From Sphingomonas sp. (GTDB lineage Bacteria > Pseudomonadota > Alphaproteobacteria > Sphingomonadales > Sphingomonadaceae), in the NCBI RefSeq assembly GCF_024508665.1, contig NZ_JANINP010000008.1, forward strand, positions 1 to 64,000: 64,000 nucleotides of DNA. The letters are read 5' to 3'. The notes beneath the pieces were generated by a model that was not told the origin of the DNA, did not search any database, and saw only the letters and a list, made by a program, of their open reading frames with translations. The translations under genes were made by a program, and so were the position numbers. Shown here one piece after another: positions 20,167 through 28,756 of the stretch (position 1 is its first letter; the number at the start of each line of letters is the position of its first letter).

Positions 20167-20424
20167 ATGGCGACGACTCCGCTCAGCCTCGAACAGCTTC
20201 CCCAGCGCCAGCGCGCGACCGTCGCAGGTATCGCCTGGGATCGGCTCTCGGCCCCCGAGAGCCGGCGGTTGCGCGAGCTTGGCTTCGACGAAGGGGTCGG
20301 GATCGAGGTGCTGCACCGCGCGCGGATCGGCGGCGGGCCGATCGCGTGCCGGATCGGCCGCATGACGGTGGCGCTGCGCCGCCGGGTCGCCGGCGCGATC
20401 CATGTCGATCCGCTGACCAGCTAG
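20167..20424 (+). CDS. feoA: Ferrous iron transport protein A
   Basis: 85 residues from the ATG at 20167. It is an SH3-like cytoplasmic FeoA with LSLEQLPQRQRATVAGI, RRLRELGFDEGVGIEVL and a terminal RIGRMTVALRRRVAGAIHV; R-L-x-E-L-G-F is the family signature. FeoA assists FeoB-driven Fe(II) uptake. It lies 9 nt before feoB, forming a two-gene operon behind the Fur-like box. No feoC is present. Confidence 0.9.
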   Translation: MATTPLSLEQLPQRQRATVAGIAWDRLSAPESRRLRELGFDEGVGIEVLHRARIGGGPIACRIGRMTVALRRRVAGAIHVDPLTS

Positions 20425-20433
20425 CGCCGCAGG

Positions 20434-22290
20434 ATGAACCCCGCCCCGCTGGTGGCGCTGGTCGGCAATCCCAATGCCGGCAAGAGCGCGCTGTTCAACG
20501 CGCTGACCGGCGCGCGCCAGAAGGTCGGCAATTATCCCGGCGTCACCGTCGAGCGCCACGCCGGCCGGATGGCGCTGCCCGATGGGCGCCCGGTCGAATT
20601 GCTCGACTTGCCCGGCACCTACAGCCTCGAGCCATCGAGTCCCGACGAGCGCGTCACCCGCGACGTCGTGACCGGGGCGCAGGCCGGCGAACGCCTGCCC
20701 GACGCGATCGTCGTGGTGGTCGACGCCTCCAACCTCGACAACCATCTGCGCTTCACGCTCCAGCTGATCGCGCTCGGCCTGCCGGTGGTGGTCGCGCTCA
20801 ACATGTACGACCTCGCCGAGCGCGACGGGCTCAAGCTCGACCCGCAAGCGCTGGCGCGCGAGCTCGGCGTTCCGGTCGTCCCCACGGTCGCGGTGCGCAA
20901 GCGGGGCATCGACGACCTCAAGGAAGCGCTGGCCGAGCTGGTGACTCCGGGGGCGATGGCGTTGCGCCGGAGCGACCCGGTGCTGCATGCCGACATCGCC
21001 ACCCTGCAGCGCCGCGCGCGCCAGATCGCGATGGCGGCGACGATCTCCGAGACCCCGGTGCGGCGCTGGACGCACATGCTCGATTCGGTCGCGCTGCATC
21101 CCGTGTTCGGCGTGCTGTTGTTGTTCGTCGTCTTGTTCGTGATGTTCCAGGCGGTGTTCTTCGCCGGCGCGGCGCCGGCCGACGCGATCGCCGGCGGGTT
21201 CGACTGGCTGGCGGGTCTGGTCAAGCAGGTGATGCCCGATTCGATCCTGCGGTCGCTGATCACCGATGGCGTGATCGCGGGCGTCGGCGCGGTGATCAAG
21301 TTCCTGCCCCAGATCCTGATCATGTTCTTCTTCATCCTGGTGCTGGAAGCGAGCGGCTACATGGTCCGCGCCGCCTTCCTGATGGACCGGATCATGGCGA
21401 GCGTCGGGCTGTCGGGGCGTGCCTTCATCCCCTTGCTGTCGAGCTTCGCCTGCGCCGTTCCCGGGATCATGTCGACGCGCACGATCGAGGACGAGAAGGA
21501 CCGCCTCACCACGATCCTGATCGCGCCGCTGATGACCTGTTCGGCGCGCTTGCCGGTCTATACGTTGGTGATCGGTGCGATGATCCCCAATGTCCGCGTG
21601 CTGCCGTTCGTCGGGCTGCAAGGGCTGGTCATGCTCGGTCTCTACATCATGGGCGTGGCCGGTGCGTTCGTCGTCGCCCTGGTCCTGCGCCGCACGGTGA
21701 CCAAGGGCGCGTCGTCGGGCTTCATGATGGAGATGCCCAAATACCAGCTGCCGAGCGTGCGCGATCTGGCGATCGGGCTGTGGAGCCGCGCGGAAATCTT
21801 CCTCAAGCGCGCCGGCACGACGATCGCCTTCACCACGATCGTACTCTGGGCGCTGCTGTCCTTCCCGCAGGTGCCCAAGGACAGCGCGGTCAGCCAGGTC
21901 AATTATTCGGTCGCCGGGCGCATCGCCAATACGATCGAGCCGGCCTTTCGCCCGATCGGCTTCAATCGCGACATCGTGCTGGCACTGATCCCGGCGATGG
22001 CAGCGCGCGAAGTATCGGTCGCCGCGCTCGGAACGGTCTATGCGATCGATTCGTCAAGCGATGACGAGTCCAAAATGGCGCAGACTCTGAAAAAGCGCTG
22101 GAGTCTGGCCACCGCGCTGGCGTTCCTCATGTGGTTCGTGTTCGCGCCGCAATGCATATCCACAATTGCGGTCACTCGCCGCGAAACAAACGGGTGGAAA
22201 TGGCCTGCCTTCATGGTTAGCTACCTTTTCGTGCTGGCCTATGTGGCGGCCGGAATAACGTACTGGCTGGCGACCCTCGCCGGCTTATAG
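20434..22290 (+). CDS. feoB: Ferrous iron transporter B
   Basis: 618 residues. The N-terminal G-protein domain shows G1 GNPNAGKS near residue 11, G2 VGNYPGVTVE, G3 DLPGTYSL near 58 and G4 NMYD near 123. The membrane part holds paired gate motifs typical of FeoB, including FACAVPGIMSTRTIEDEKDR near 342 and AAREVSVAALGTVYA near 523. It transports Fe(II) across the inner membrane under anaerobic or low-iron conditions. It is shorter than E. coli FeoB but within the range for alphaproteobacteria. Confidence 0.97.
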   Translation: MNPAPLVALVGNPNAGKSALFNALTGARQKVGNYPGVTVERHAGRMALPDGRPVELLDLPGTYSLEPSSPDERVTRDVVTGAQAGERLPDAIVVVVDASNLDNHLRFTLQLIALGLPVVVALNMYDLAERDGLKLDPQALARELGVPVVPTVAVRKRGIDDLKEALAELVTPGAMALRRSDPVLHADIATLQRRARQIAMAATISETPVRRWTHMLDSVALHPVFGVLLLFVVLFVMFQAVFFAGAAPADAIAGGFDWLAGLVKQVMPDSILRSLITDGVIAGVGAVIKFLPQILIMFFFILVLEASGYMVRAAFLMDRIMASVGLSGRAFIPLLSSFACAVPGIMSTRTIEDEKDRLTTILIAPLMTCSARLPVYTLVIGAMIPNVRVLPFVGLQGLVMLGLYIMGVAGAFVVALVLRRTVTKGASSGFMMEMPKYQLPSVRDLAIGLWSRAEIFLKRAGTTIAFTTIVLWALLSFPQVPKDSAVSQVNYSVAGRIANTIEPAFRPIGFNRDIVLALIPAMAAREVSVAALGTVYAIDSSSDDESKMAQTLKKRWSLATALAFLMWFVFAPQCISTIAVTRRETNGWKWPAFMVSYLFVLAYVAAGITYWLATLAGL

Positions 22291-22299
22291 ATTTGTCGC

Positions 22300-22377
22300 G
22301 GCACCAGCCCGCTCCCCCACCCGGCCTCCCATAAGGGTAGACTGACTGGGAGGCCGGGTGGGGGAGTGGCTGGTGCG
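22300..22377. repeat. Inverted repeat element, relative of 3362-3442
   Basis: The left arm GCACCAGCCCGCTCCCCCAC continues into CCGGCCTCCCA. The right arm TGGGAGGCCGGGTGGGGGAG continues into TGGCTGGTGC, imperfect by a short deletion. The loop is about 15 nt. It sits between feoB and ssb. Confidence 0.82.
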
Positions 22378-22409
22378 GCATCCGGCGGTAGCCGGCAAAG
22401 GAGTATTTC

Positions 22410-22943
22410 ATGGCGGGCAGCGTCAACAAGGTCATTCTCGTCGGCAATCTCGGACGCGATCCCGAGAGCCGCACGTTCCAGAACGGCGGCAAGGTCGTCG
22501 AGCTGCGCATCGCGACGTCGGAACAGTGGAAGGACCGCAATACCGGCGAGCGCAAGGAGCGCACCGAATGGCACACGGTCAAGGTGTTCAACGAAGGCCT
22601 GGCCAATGTCGCCGAGCGCTATCTGCGCAAGGGCTCGAAAGTCTATATCGAGGGCGCGCTGCAGACCCGCAAATGGCAGGACCAGGACGGCAAGGACCGC
22701 TATTCGACCGAGATCGTGCTGCAGGGCTTCAACAGCGTGCTGACGATGCTCGACGGCGCACCGGGCGGCGGTGGTGGCGATCGCGGAGGCGGGGGCGGCT
22801 TCTCCAGCGGCCGCGATGATTTCGGCGGCGGCTCGGGCGGCCGCGACGACTTCGCCGGTACGTCGAGCGGCGGCGGCTTCGGTGGCGGCGGCGGCGGACG
22901 CGGCGGCTTCTCGGACGATCTCGACGACGACGTGCCGTTCTAG
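22410..22943 (+). CDS. ssb: Single-stranded DNA-binding protein
   Basis: 177 residues. The OB fold covers about residues 4-112 (VNKVILVGNLGRDPESRTF, TEWHTVKVFNEGLANVAERY, KVYIEGALQTRKWQD). A Gly-rich linker of about 55 residues follows, then the acidic tip DDLDDDVPF that docks partner proteins. AAAGGAG precedes the ATG. It protects ssDNA in replication and repair. Although ssb is SOS-controlled in many alphaproteobacteria, I see no GTTC-N7-GTTC here. Confidence 0.97.
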   Translation: MAGSVNKVILVGNLGRDPESRTFQNGGKVVELRIATSEQWKDRNTGERKERTEWHTVKVFNEGLANVAERYLRKGSKVYIEGALQTRKWQDQDGKDRYSTEIVLQGFNSVLTMLDGAPGGGGGDRGGGGGFSSGRDDFGGGSGGRDDFAGTSSGGGFGGGGGGRGGFSDDLDDDVPF

Positions 22944-22955
22944 GATCGCTCGCGC

Positions 22956-23462
22956 GTGTCGAATGACCGCAACGCGTCAGGCTGGCGCATCGATGAGACT
23001 GTTCGCGAACAGGCGATCGACGAGCTCGATCTGGTCCGCCTGCGCGAAAGCGGCCAGCTGGACCGCATCACCGATTTCGCGGCGAAGCTGTTCGACGCGC
23101 CGATCGCCCTGGTCAGCCTGGTCGAGCGCGAGCGGCAATTCTTTCCCGGCAAGACCGGGCTCGATGTCGACGAGACTCCGCGCGAGATTTCGTTCTGCCA
23201 GCACGCGATGCTGGGAACCGAGATCATGGTTGTGCCCGACGCGACCAGGGACGACCGTTTCGCCGACAATGCGCTGGTGACCGGCGATCCCGACATCCGC
23301 TTCTACGCCGGCGCACCGTTGGTCAGCGCGGAAGGCGTGCCGCTGGGCGCGCTATGCGTGATCGACCGCGAGCCGCGCGCTGGCATGACCGAACTCCAGC
23401 GCCAGGGGCTGGCCGTGCTTGCCGATAATGTGATGGCGCTGTTTCGGGCGGGTAAGGCCTGA
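22956..23462 (+). CDS. GAF domain sensor protein
   Basis: 168 residues from a GTG at 22956, with AGGA 9 nt upstream, 12 nt after ssb. It is one GAF domain: an N-terminal helix, DAPIALVSLVERERQFFPGK, then EISFCQHAMLGTEIMVVPDA with the S-F-C-x-H motif, and a terminal FYAGAPLVSAEGVPLGALCV strand pair. No output domain is attached. Stand-alone GAF proteins of this type bind small ligands, sometimes as free methionine sulfoxide reductase-like enzymes; a sensor role is more likely here. Position relative to ssb suggests cotranscription. Confidence 0.85.
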   Translation: MSNDRNASGWRIDETVREQAIDELDLVRLRESGQLDRITDFAAKLFDAPIALVSLVERERQFFPGKTGLDVDETPREISFCQHAMLGTEIMVVPDATRDDRFADNALVTGDPDIRFYAGAPLVSAEGVPLGALCVIDREPRAGMTELQRQGLAVLADNVMALFRAGKA

Positions 23463-23473
23463 GGTTTCCAAAG

Positions 23474-23497
23474 CTCCTCTCCCTGCAAGGGGAGGGG
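23474..23497. repeat. Half-palindrome in a convergent gap
   Basis: TCCTCTCCCTGCAAGGGGAGG forms an imperfect hairpin between the convergent GAF gene and metW. It resembles a single arm of the G-rich elements and may serve as a bidirectional terminator. No T-run is present. Confidence 0.4.
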
Positions 23498-23509
23498 AAA
23501 TCTGGGCCC

Positions 23510-24097
23510 CTACCGCCTCAGCAGAAACACCGCATGTTCGGCGAGCAGATTCGCCATTGTCGCGCTGGTGCGCTGATCGCCCGACAGGAACCACGCACCT
23601 TCGACCGTGATGCCGCGTTCCTTCAGCAGCGCGCGGAAATCGTCGATCGTGACGTGGTGGATGTTCGGCGTCGCGTACCAGGCGACCGGCAGCAGCCGAG
23701 TCACCGGCATCCGTCCGCCCCACAAGAGCGACGCGCGCACCCGCCAATGCGCGAAATTGGGGAAGGACACGAAAGCGTGCCGCCCGATCCGCAGCAGATG
23801 TTCGAGCACGACGTCGGGCGCGCGCGTGGTCTGCAGGGTCTGGCTGAGGATCGCGTAGTCGAAGCTGTTGTCGGGATAATCGGCAAGGTCGGTATCTGCG
23901 TCGCCCTGCACCACCGACAGCCCGCGCGCGACCGCGCTCGCCACATCATCCGCGTCGAGCTCGAGCCCGCGCGCATCGACTCCCTTCTTGTCGCGCAGCG
24001 CGGCCATCAGCTCGCCGTCGCCACAGCCGATATCGAGCACGCGGCTGCCCGGCGCGACATTGGCGGCGATTACCGCGAGGTCGGGACGCAGGCTCAT
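23510..24097 (-). CDS. metW: Methionine biosynthesis protein MetW
   Basis: 195 residues with a class I SAM-methyltransferase-like fold: motif I VLDIGCGDGELM near residues 20-31, LELDADDV for ribose binding, and FDYAILSQTLQTTRAPDVVL. MetW partners MetX in homoserine acylation in proteobacteria. It follows the GNAT gene with a 4-nt overlap, so metX, GNAT and metW form one operon. Confidence 0.93.
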   Translation of the reverse strand: MSLRPDLAVIAANVAPGSRVLDIGCGDGELMAALRDKKGVDARGLELDADDVASAVARGLSVVQGDADTDLADYPDNSFDYAILSQTLQTTRAPDVVLEHLLRIGRHAFVSFPNFAHWRVRASLLWGGRMPVTRLLPVAWYATPNIHHVTIDDFRALLKERGITVEGAWFLSGDQRTSATMANLLAEHAVFLLRR

Positions 24098-24528
24098 CGC
24101 TCCATGTCACTCAGCCGCGCCTGATAATCGGGCGACAATCGCTCCATGAAACGGTCGGGCCGCAGCAACGGGTGGAAGCCGAGCGCGGCATAGACGCCAT
24201 GCGCATCGGCGGTACCCAGCGCGATCCGCCGGATGTCCTTCAGATCGGGATGGTCGAGGAACCATTGCACCATACGGCGCCCGATCCCTTGCCCGCGCAC
24301 CCGCTCCTCGACCCAGACGTCGGCGATCCAGGCGAAGGTGGCGTGATCGGTGATCGCGCGGGCATAGCCGACTTGGTCGCCGTCGAGATAGGCGCCGAGG
24401 CAATGCGACCCGGCGATCGCCTTCTCGACCAGAGCGCGCTCGATCCCCGGAGTCCAGTAGCTCGACGCCAGCCATTTATGCACGCGTTCGACGTCGAGCC
24501 GCGCCTTGTCGTCATCCAGCTCGATCAC
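24094..24528 (-). CDS. GNAT family N-acetyltransferase
   Basis: 144 residues. The acetyl-CoA pyrophosphate loop is VRGQGIGRRMVQWF (R/Q-x-x-G-x-G/A) near residues 79-92, followed by DIRRIALGTADAHGVYAALG as motifs A/B. Substrate is unknown. It overlaps metX (4 nt) and metW (4 nt), so it is translationally coupled inside the methionine operon and unlikely to be an accident of spacing. Confidence 0.88.
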   Translation of the reverse strand: MIELDDDKARLDVERVHKWLASSYWTPGIERALVEKAIAGSHCLGAYLDGDQVGYARAITDHATFAWIADVWVEERVRGQGIGRRMVQWFLDHPDLKDIRRIALGTADAHGVYAALGFHPLLRPDRFMERLSPDYQARLSDMER

Positions 24529-25646
24529 AGCGCCGCCCTCAGGAAACCGTCGACCACGCGATTGAGTTCGGGTGCGTCGAGCAAGAAGGCGTCGTGCCCG
24601 AACGGACTGCTCAGTTCGACGAAGCTGACCGCCGCGCCCGCCGCGTTGAGCGCATGGACGATCGCGCGCGATTCGGGAGTCGGATAAAGCCAGTCGGTGT
24701 CGAAGCTGACCAGGGCGAACCGCGTCCGGCTCCCCTTGAACGCATTGGCGAGCAGGCCGCCATGCTCCTCGGCCAGGTCGAAATAATCCATTGCCCGGGT
24801 GATGTAGAGATAAGAGTTGGCGTCGAACCGGTCGGTGAAGCTCAGCCCCTGGTGGCGCAGATAGCTCTCAACCTGGAAATCGGCGTCGAAGCCGAACGAC
24901 TTGGCCTCCCGCGCCTGCAGCCGCCGCCCGAATTTCTCGGTCAGTCCGGCCTCGGACAGATAGGTGATATGCGCGGCCATCCGCGCGACCGCGAGTCCCG
25001 CCGCGGGCGGATCGCCGTCACCGTAATAATCGCCGCCGCGCCAATTGGGGTCGGCCATGATCGCCTGGCGCCCGACTTCGTGGAAGGCGATATTCTGCGC
25101 GGTATGGCGCGCGGTCGAGGCGATCACCACCGCCTTGGTCACGCGCTCGGGAAAGGTCGCCGCCCAGCTCAACGCCTGCATCCCGCCCATCGACCCGCCG
25201 ACCAGGGTGACGGTGCCGACGCCGAGATGGTCGAGCAGCATCGCCTGCGCGCGGACCATGTCGCGGATCGTGATGACGGGAAAGCTCATCGCCCAGGGCT
25301 GGCCGGTCGCCGGATTGACGGTCGCCGGCCCCGACGAGCCCATGCAACTGCCGAGCACATTGGCGCAGACGATGAAGTGCCGCGCGGGATCGATCGGCTT
25401 GCCGGGCCCGACCATTCGCGTCCACCAGCCCGGCTTGCCGGTGATCGGATGGTCGCTCGCGACATATTGGTCGCCGGTCAGCGCATGGCAGATCAGCACG
25501 GCGTTCGACCCGTCCGCGGCAAGCTCGCCATAGGTCTCGTAGGCGATATCGACCGGCGACAGCAGCACGCCCCCGTCGAGGCGGAGCGGCCCCGGCAAGG
25601 TCACGTGGCGCGACAGGCCGAAGCGCTGATCGTCGGTCATGGTCAT
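24525..25646 (-). CDS. metX: Homoserine O-acyltransferase MetX
   Basis: 373 residues with an alpha/beta-hydrolase fold. The start is MTMTDDQRFG at 25646. The nucleophile elbow is VGGSMGGMQALSW (Ser near residue 148). CHALTGDQYV forms the oxyanion region. The late Asp and His are in SFDTDWLYP and SPFGHDAFL. It makes O-acyl-homoserine as the first committed step of methionine biosynthesis. Members called acetyltransferases can use succinyl-CoA instead, which sequence reading alone does not settle here. A palindromic repeat lies 40 nt upstream. Confidence 0.95.
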   Translation of the reverse strand: MTMTDDQRFGLSRHVTLPGPLRLDGGVLLSPVDIAYETYGELAADGSNAVLICHALTGDQYVASDHPITGKPGWWTRMVGPGKPIDPARHFIVCANVLGSCMGSSGPATVNPATGQPWAMSFPVITIRDMVRAQAMLLDHLGVGTVTLVGGSMGGMQALSWAATFPERVTKAVVIASTARHTAQNIAFHEVGRQAIMADPNWRGGDYYGDGDPPAAGLAVARMAAHITYLSEAGLTEKFGRRLQAREAKSFGFDADFQVESYLRHQGLSFTDRFDANSYLYITRAMDYFDLAEEHGGLLANAFKGSRTRFALVSFDTDWLYPTPESRAIVHALNAAGAAVSFVELSSPFGHDAFLLDAPELNRVVDGFLRAAL

Positions 25647-25685
25647 GCGGTTAGTGGGAAATCCCGAAATCGCAAAGCTCTCTAT

Positions 25686-25812
25686 CTCCCCTCCCTGAAA
25701 GGGAGGGGTCGGGGGTGGGTGCGCGGCGCGGAGCGTCGCGCGGGTTGTTGGCGATGACGCCGAGCCTTTGGCTCGGCACCCACCCCCAGCCCCTCCCTTT
25801 CAGGGAGGGGAG
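25686..25812. repeat. Palindromic intergenic element (CCCCTCCC / GGGGGTGGG class)
   Basis: CTCCCCTCCCTGAAAGGGAG at the left and CTCCCTTTCAGGGAGGGGAG at the right are inverted, as are the inner arms GGGGGTGGGTGC and GCACCCACCCCC. It lies between the metX start and the amine oxidase stop and is the same class as the element inside uvrA. Confidence 0.87.
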
Positions 25813-25817
25813 TAACG

Positions 25818-27386
25818 TCACCCCATCCTTCTCGCCGGCGCTCTCGCCGCGATCACCGATTGCGCCGCGAGCCGGCCGGTCTGCGCGCCGCCGTTCATAT
25901 ATCCGGGATAGGCATCCGACAGATGCTCGCCCGCGAAATGGACCGGCCCCGCCGCCAGCGGATTCGACGCCACGCCGTCGGTCTCGGTCCAGATCAGGTC
26001 GGCGAACTTGGTCAGCTGGCCCGGGCGGAAATTGACGTATGCGCCCATCGAGAAGGGATCGAGATGCCAGTTGGTACGGCGGACGGTCGTCCCCGTCGCG
26101 GCGCCCATGCCCCGCACGCCGCTTTCGGCCAGCCGCGCGAATTTGAGCGCCAGCGTGCGCGGATCGGCCTGGTCGGCGGAGAGCACTTCGTCCCCTCCGG
26201 TGAACCAGGTCCAGACGCTGCCCGGCCCCGCCGCCGGACGGACGCCGCCGTCCCAGCCGAGTGACGAGCCTGCGTCATGATCGGTCTGCCAGATCTCGCC
26301 GCCGCGCCCGATCGGCTTTTCCCATGGCCGCGCATTGGTGACCGCCTGGACCTTGCCGTTCTTGCCCAAGCCGACCTCGGCGATGAATTGGCGCCACAAA
26401 GGCGGCAGCGGCACGCCATAGGCGATCCGGCTCATGATCGAGGCCGGCGTGGTGACGATCACTGCCGAGGCGCCGATCTTCTCGCCATTCGAGAAGACCA
26501 CGCGCGCGCCGCTCGGCGATGGGTCGATCCGCACCGCGCGGCGATAGGTGGTGATGCGGCTCGCGAGCCGCGCCGCCATCGCCTCGATCAGCGAGGAGCT
26601 GCCGCCCGCCATCAGGTAACGCTCGTCGCTGCGCGAGAGGACGTCGATGCGGCGCCCGTCGATCGTCGGCAGGTTAAACACCAATTCGATTGCCGAGGCC
26701 TGAACTGGTTCGCAGCCATATTCGGTGCGCGCGGTCGCTTCCATCAGGCGGCGCACCCAGGGTTCGGGGATCAGCCGGGCATATTTGTCGAGATAGCCTG
26801 TGAACGACATCCGATCGAGTTCGGCGGCGACCTTGGCGTAATTCTGGTCGAGCCGCACCGAATCGGCGTCGATCTGGCCGGCAATGCCGCGCAGGCCAGC
26901 GACCAATCTGCCCTCGGGCACTTCGCGCGCACCGTCGAGGACCATGGTGCGATGCTGGCCCGCCTTGCGGTCGATCAGCTGCACGCCGAATTCGCGGCAG
27001 AGCGCGTGCATGTCGGCATGGTCGGTATTGACCAATTGCCCGCCGATCTCGATCGACGGCACGCCTTTGGCTTTGGCGGTGTACATCCGTCCGCCGAGCC
27101 GGGTGCGCGCCTCATACAGGCGCGCGTCGACTCCCGATTTGGTCAAATGCCAGAGCGCGGTCAGTCCGGCGATGCCACCGCCGATAATGACCACCGGCGC
27201 GCCGCTCGTTGCCGCGCGAGCCGGGCGTGGCAGAGCCGCGGTCGCCGCCGTCGCCGCCAGCGCGAGCAGCACCTGCCGCCGCGTCTGCCCGTCGCCGCCG
27301 GGCACGGGTGTCGCCGCCCCGCTCTCCCGCAGATTCTCCCGCCGCGCCGTCTCGAGCGCCTGCCAGAATACCGTCGGTCCCCGCAT
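25818..27386 (-). CDS. Tat-exported flavin amine oxidase family protein
   Basis: 522 residues from an ATG with GGGGGA upstream. Near residues 36-59 TRRQVLLALAATAATAAL followed by PARA is a twin-arginine-type signal placed unusually far from the N-terminus. The FAD dinucleotide-binding motif VVIIGGGIAGLTALWHLT follows, then YEARTRLGGRMYT (second FAD motif) and a C-terminal HFAGEHLSDAYPGYMNGG, which is typical of monoamine oxidase/phytoene-desaturase-like flavoenzymes. The substrate could be an amine or amino acid. It diverges from hisC. Confidence 0.88.
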   Translation of the reverse strand: MRGPTVFWQALETARRENLRESGAATPVPGGDGQTRRQVLLALAATAATAALPRPARAATSGAPVVIIGGGIAGLTALWHLTKSGVDARLYEARTRLGGRMYTAKAKGVPSIEIGGQLVNTDHADMHALCREFGVQLIDRKAGQHRTMVLDGAREVPEGRLVAGLRGIAGQIDADSVRLDQNYAKVAAELDRMSFTGYLDKYARLIPEPWVRRLMEATARTEYGCEPVQASAIELVFNLPTIDGRRIDVLSRSDERYLMAGGSSSLIEAMAARLASRITTYRRAVRIDPSPSGARVVFSNGEKIGASAVIVTTPASIMSRIAYGVPLPPLWRQFIAEVGLGKNGKVQAVTNARPWEKPIGRGGEIWQTDHDAGSSLGWDGGVRPAAGPGSVWTWFTGGDEVLSADQADPRTLALKFARLAESGVRGMGAATGTTVRRTNWHLDPFSMGAYVNFRPGQLTKFADLIWTETDGVASNPLAAGPVHFAGEHLSDAYPGYMNGGAQTGRLAAQSVIAARAPARRMG

Positions 27387-27469
27387 CCGCTTTCCCCCTG
27401 GCCGGGCTGCATAGCGGCTGGGGACTCATCTTGCCAAGGCGACAGCCGCCTGCGCATAGGCCAATCATC

Positions 27470-28570
27470 ATGAGCGCACCTGAACCCAAGCCCTGGATCA
27501 TGGCCATCGCGCCTTATGTCCCCGGGCGATCGACCACCGATGACGGCCGCAAGGTCGCCAAGCTCTCGTCGAACGAGAACCCTTTGGGCACTTCCCCCAA
27601 GGCGCGTGAGGCATTCCTGTCGGCAGCGAGCCGTCTCGAACGCTATCCGGACGCGAGCGGGACCGAGCTGCGCGACGTGCTCGCCGACAAATACGGGCTC
27701 GATCCCGCGCGGATCATTTACGGCAACGGGTCGGACGAAGTGCTCCACCTCGCCGCTGGCGCGTTCGCCGGGCCAGGCGATGAGGTAATCTTCGTCAAAT
27801 ACGGCTTCGCAGTCTACGAAATCGCCGCCCGCCGCGTCGGTGCGGTGCCGGTGATCGCGCCCGATCGGGACTATGCCACCGATGTCGACGCGATCCTGGC
27901 GTGCGTCACCGAGCGGACCAAGATCGTCTATATCGCCAATCCCAACAACCCGACCGGTACCTACGCGACCAGGGAAGAGATCGTCCGGCTGCACGCCGGT
28001 TTGCGCCCCGATATCCTGCTCGTGCTCGACCACGCTTATGCCGAATATATCGAGGGCGATGCCGAGGATGGCGGGATGGCGCTGGCCGAAACCGCGCCCA
28101 ATGTGCTCGTCACGCGCACCTTCTCCAAGATGTACGGCCTCGCCGCCGAGCGGATCGGCTGGGGCTATGCCTCGCCCGCGATCATCGAGGCGATGCACCG
28201 CATCCGCCTGCCCTTCTCGATCACCATCGCCGGGACCGCGGCGGCGATCGCGGCGCTGCGCGATACCGAGTTCGTCGAGCATACCAAGGCGCATAATGCC
28301 AAATGGCGCGCCTGGTTCTCGCAAGAGATCGCCCAGCTCGGCAATGCCGGCCTGCGCGCGGTCCCGAGCCAGGCCAATTTCGTGCTGGTGCTGTTCGAGG
28401 GCAAATTGACCGCCGAGGCCGCATATAAGGGCCTGATGGACGCGGGCTATATCGTCCGCTGGCTGCCCGGCCAGGGCCTACCGCATGGGCTGCGCATCAC
28501 CGTGGGGACCGAGGACGAGACGCGCGGCGTCGCTACGGCATTGCGTGAGATGGTCGGGAAGGCCGGTTAG
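27470..28570 (+). CDS. hisC: Histidinol-phosphate/aromatic aminotransferase
   Basis: 366 residues from the ATG at 27470; the longer upstream reading is Arg/Pro-rich and antisense to the oxidase. PLP fold type I aminotransferase: LSSNENPLGTSPKAREAFL near the N-terminus, YGNGSDEVLHLAAGAF, NPNNPTGTYATREEIVRL, and the PLP lysine in TRTFSKMYGLAAERIGWGYA. It transfers amino groups to imidazoleacetol phosphate. Being next to tyrA, it may mainly serve tyrosine/phenylalanine synthesis. Confidence 0.93.
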   Translation: MSAPEPKPWIMAIAPYVPGRSTTDDGRKVAKLSSNENPLGTSPKAREAFLSAASRLERYPDASGTELRDVLADKYGLDPARIIYGNGSDEVLHLAAGAFAGPGDEVIFVKYGFAVYEIAARRVGAVPVIAPDRDYATDVDAILACVTERTKIVYIANPNNPTGTYATREEIVRLHAGLRPDILLVLDHAYAEYIEGDAEDGGMALAETAPNVLVTRTFSKMYGLAAERIGWGYASPAIIEAMHRIRLPFSITIAGTAAAIAALRDTEFVEHTKAHNAKWRAWFSQEIAQLGNAGLRAVPSQANFVLVLFEGKLTAEAAYKGLMDAGYIVRWLPGQGLPHGLRITVGTEDETRGVATALREMVGKAG

Positions 28571-28583
28571 TGCGGAACCCGTT

Positions 28584-28741
28584 CACCCTCACCCTTCCCA
28601 CTCGCCTTCGGCTCGCGGGCCCCTTCCCTCTCCCATTGGGAGAGGGAGAGTTCAAGCTTTGGCCTGCCCCCGGCAGGCCAAGGTCCGGTCCGGGGGACCG
28701 GACCTCGCGCGAACTCGGCGTAGCCGCGGAAGGGTGAGGGT
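28584..28741. repeat. Palindromic intergenic element (ACCCTCACCCTTCC class) with inner hairpins
   Basis: The outer arms CACCCTCACCCTTCC and GGAAGGGTGAGGGTG are perfect. Inside are CCCTCTCCC/GGGAGAGGG, GGCCTGCC-CCC-GGCAGGCC and GGTCCGGTCC-GGG-GGACCGGACC hairpins. The last two look like a second element inserted in the first, as in uvrA. It fills the hisC-tyrA gap. Confidence 0.87.
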
Positions 28742-28756
28742 GGAGAGAGAAACACC

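Noticed and set aside
22290..22409. LexA box before ssb
   Set aside because: No GTTC-N7-GTTC or its complement is present in the gap.
25647..25685. SAM-II-type riboswitch before metX
   Set aside because: Only about 40 nt separate the palindromic element from the start. I could not fold a SAM-II pseudoknot or find its conserved core.
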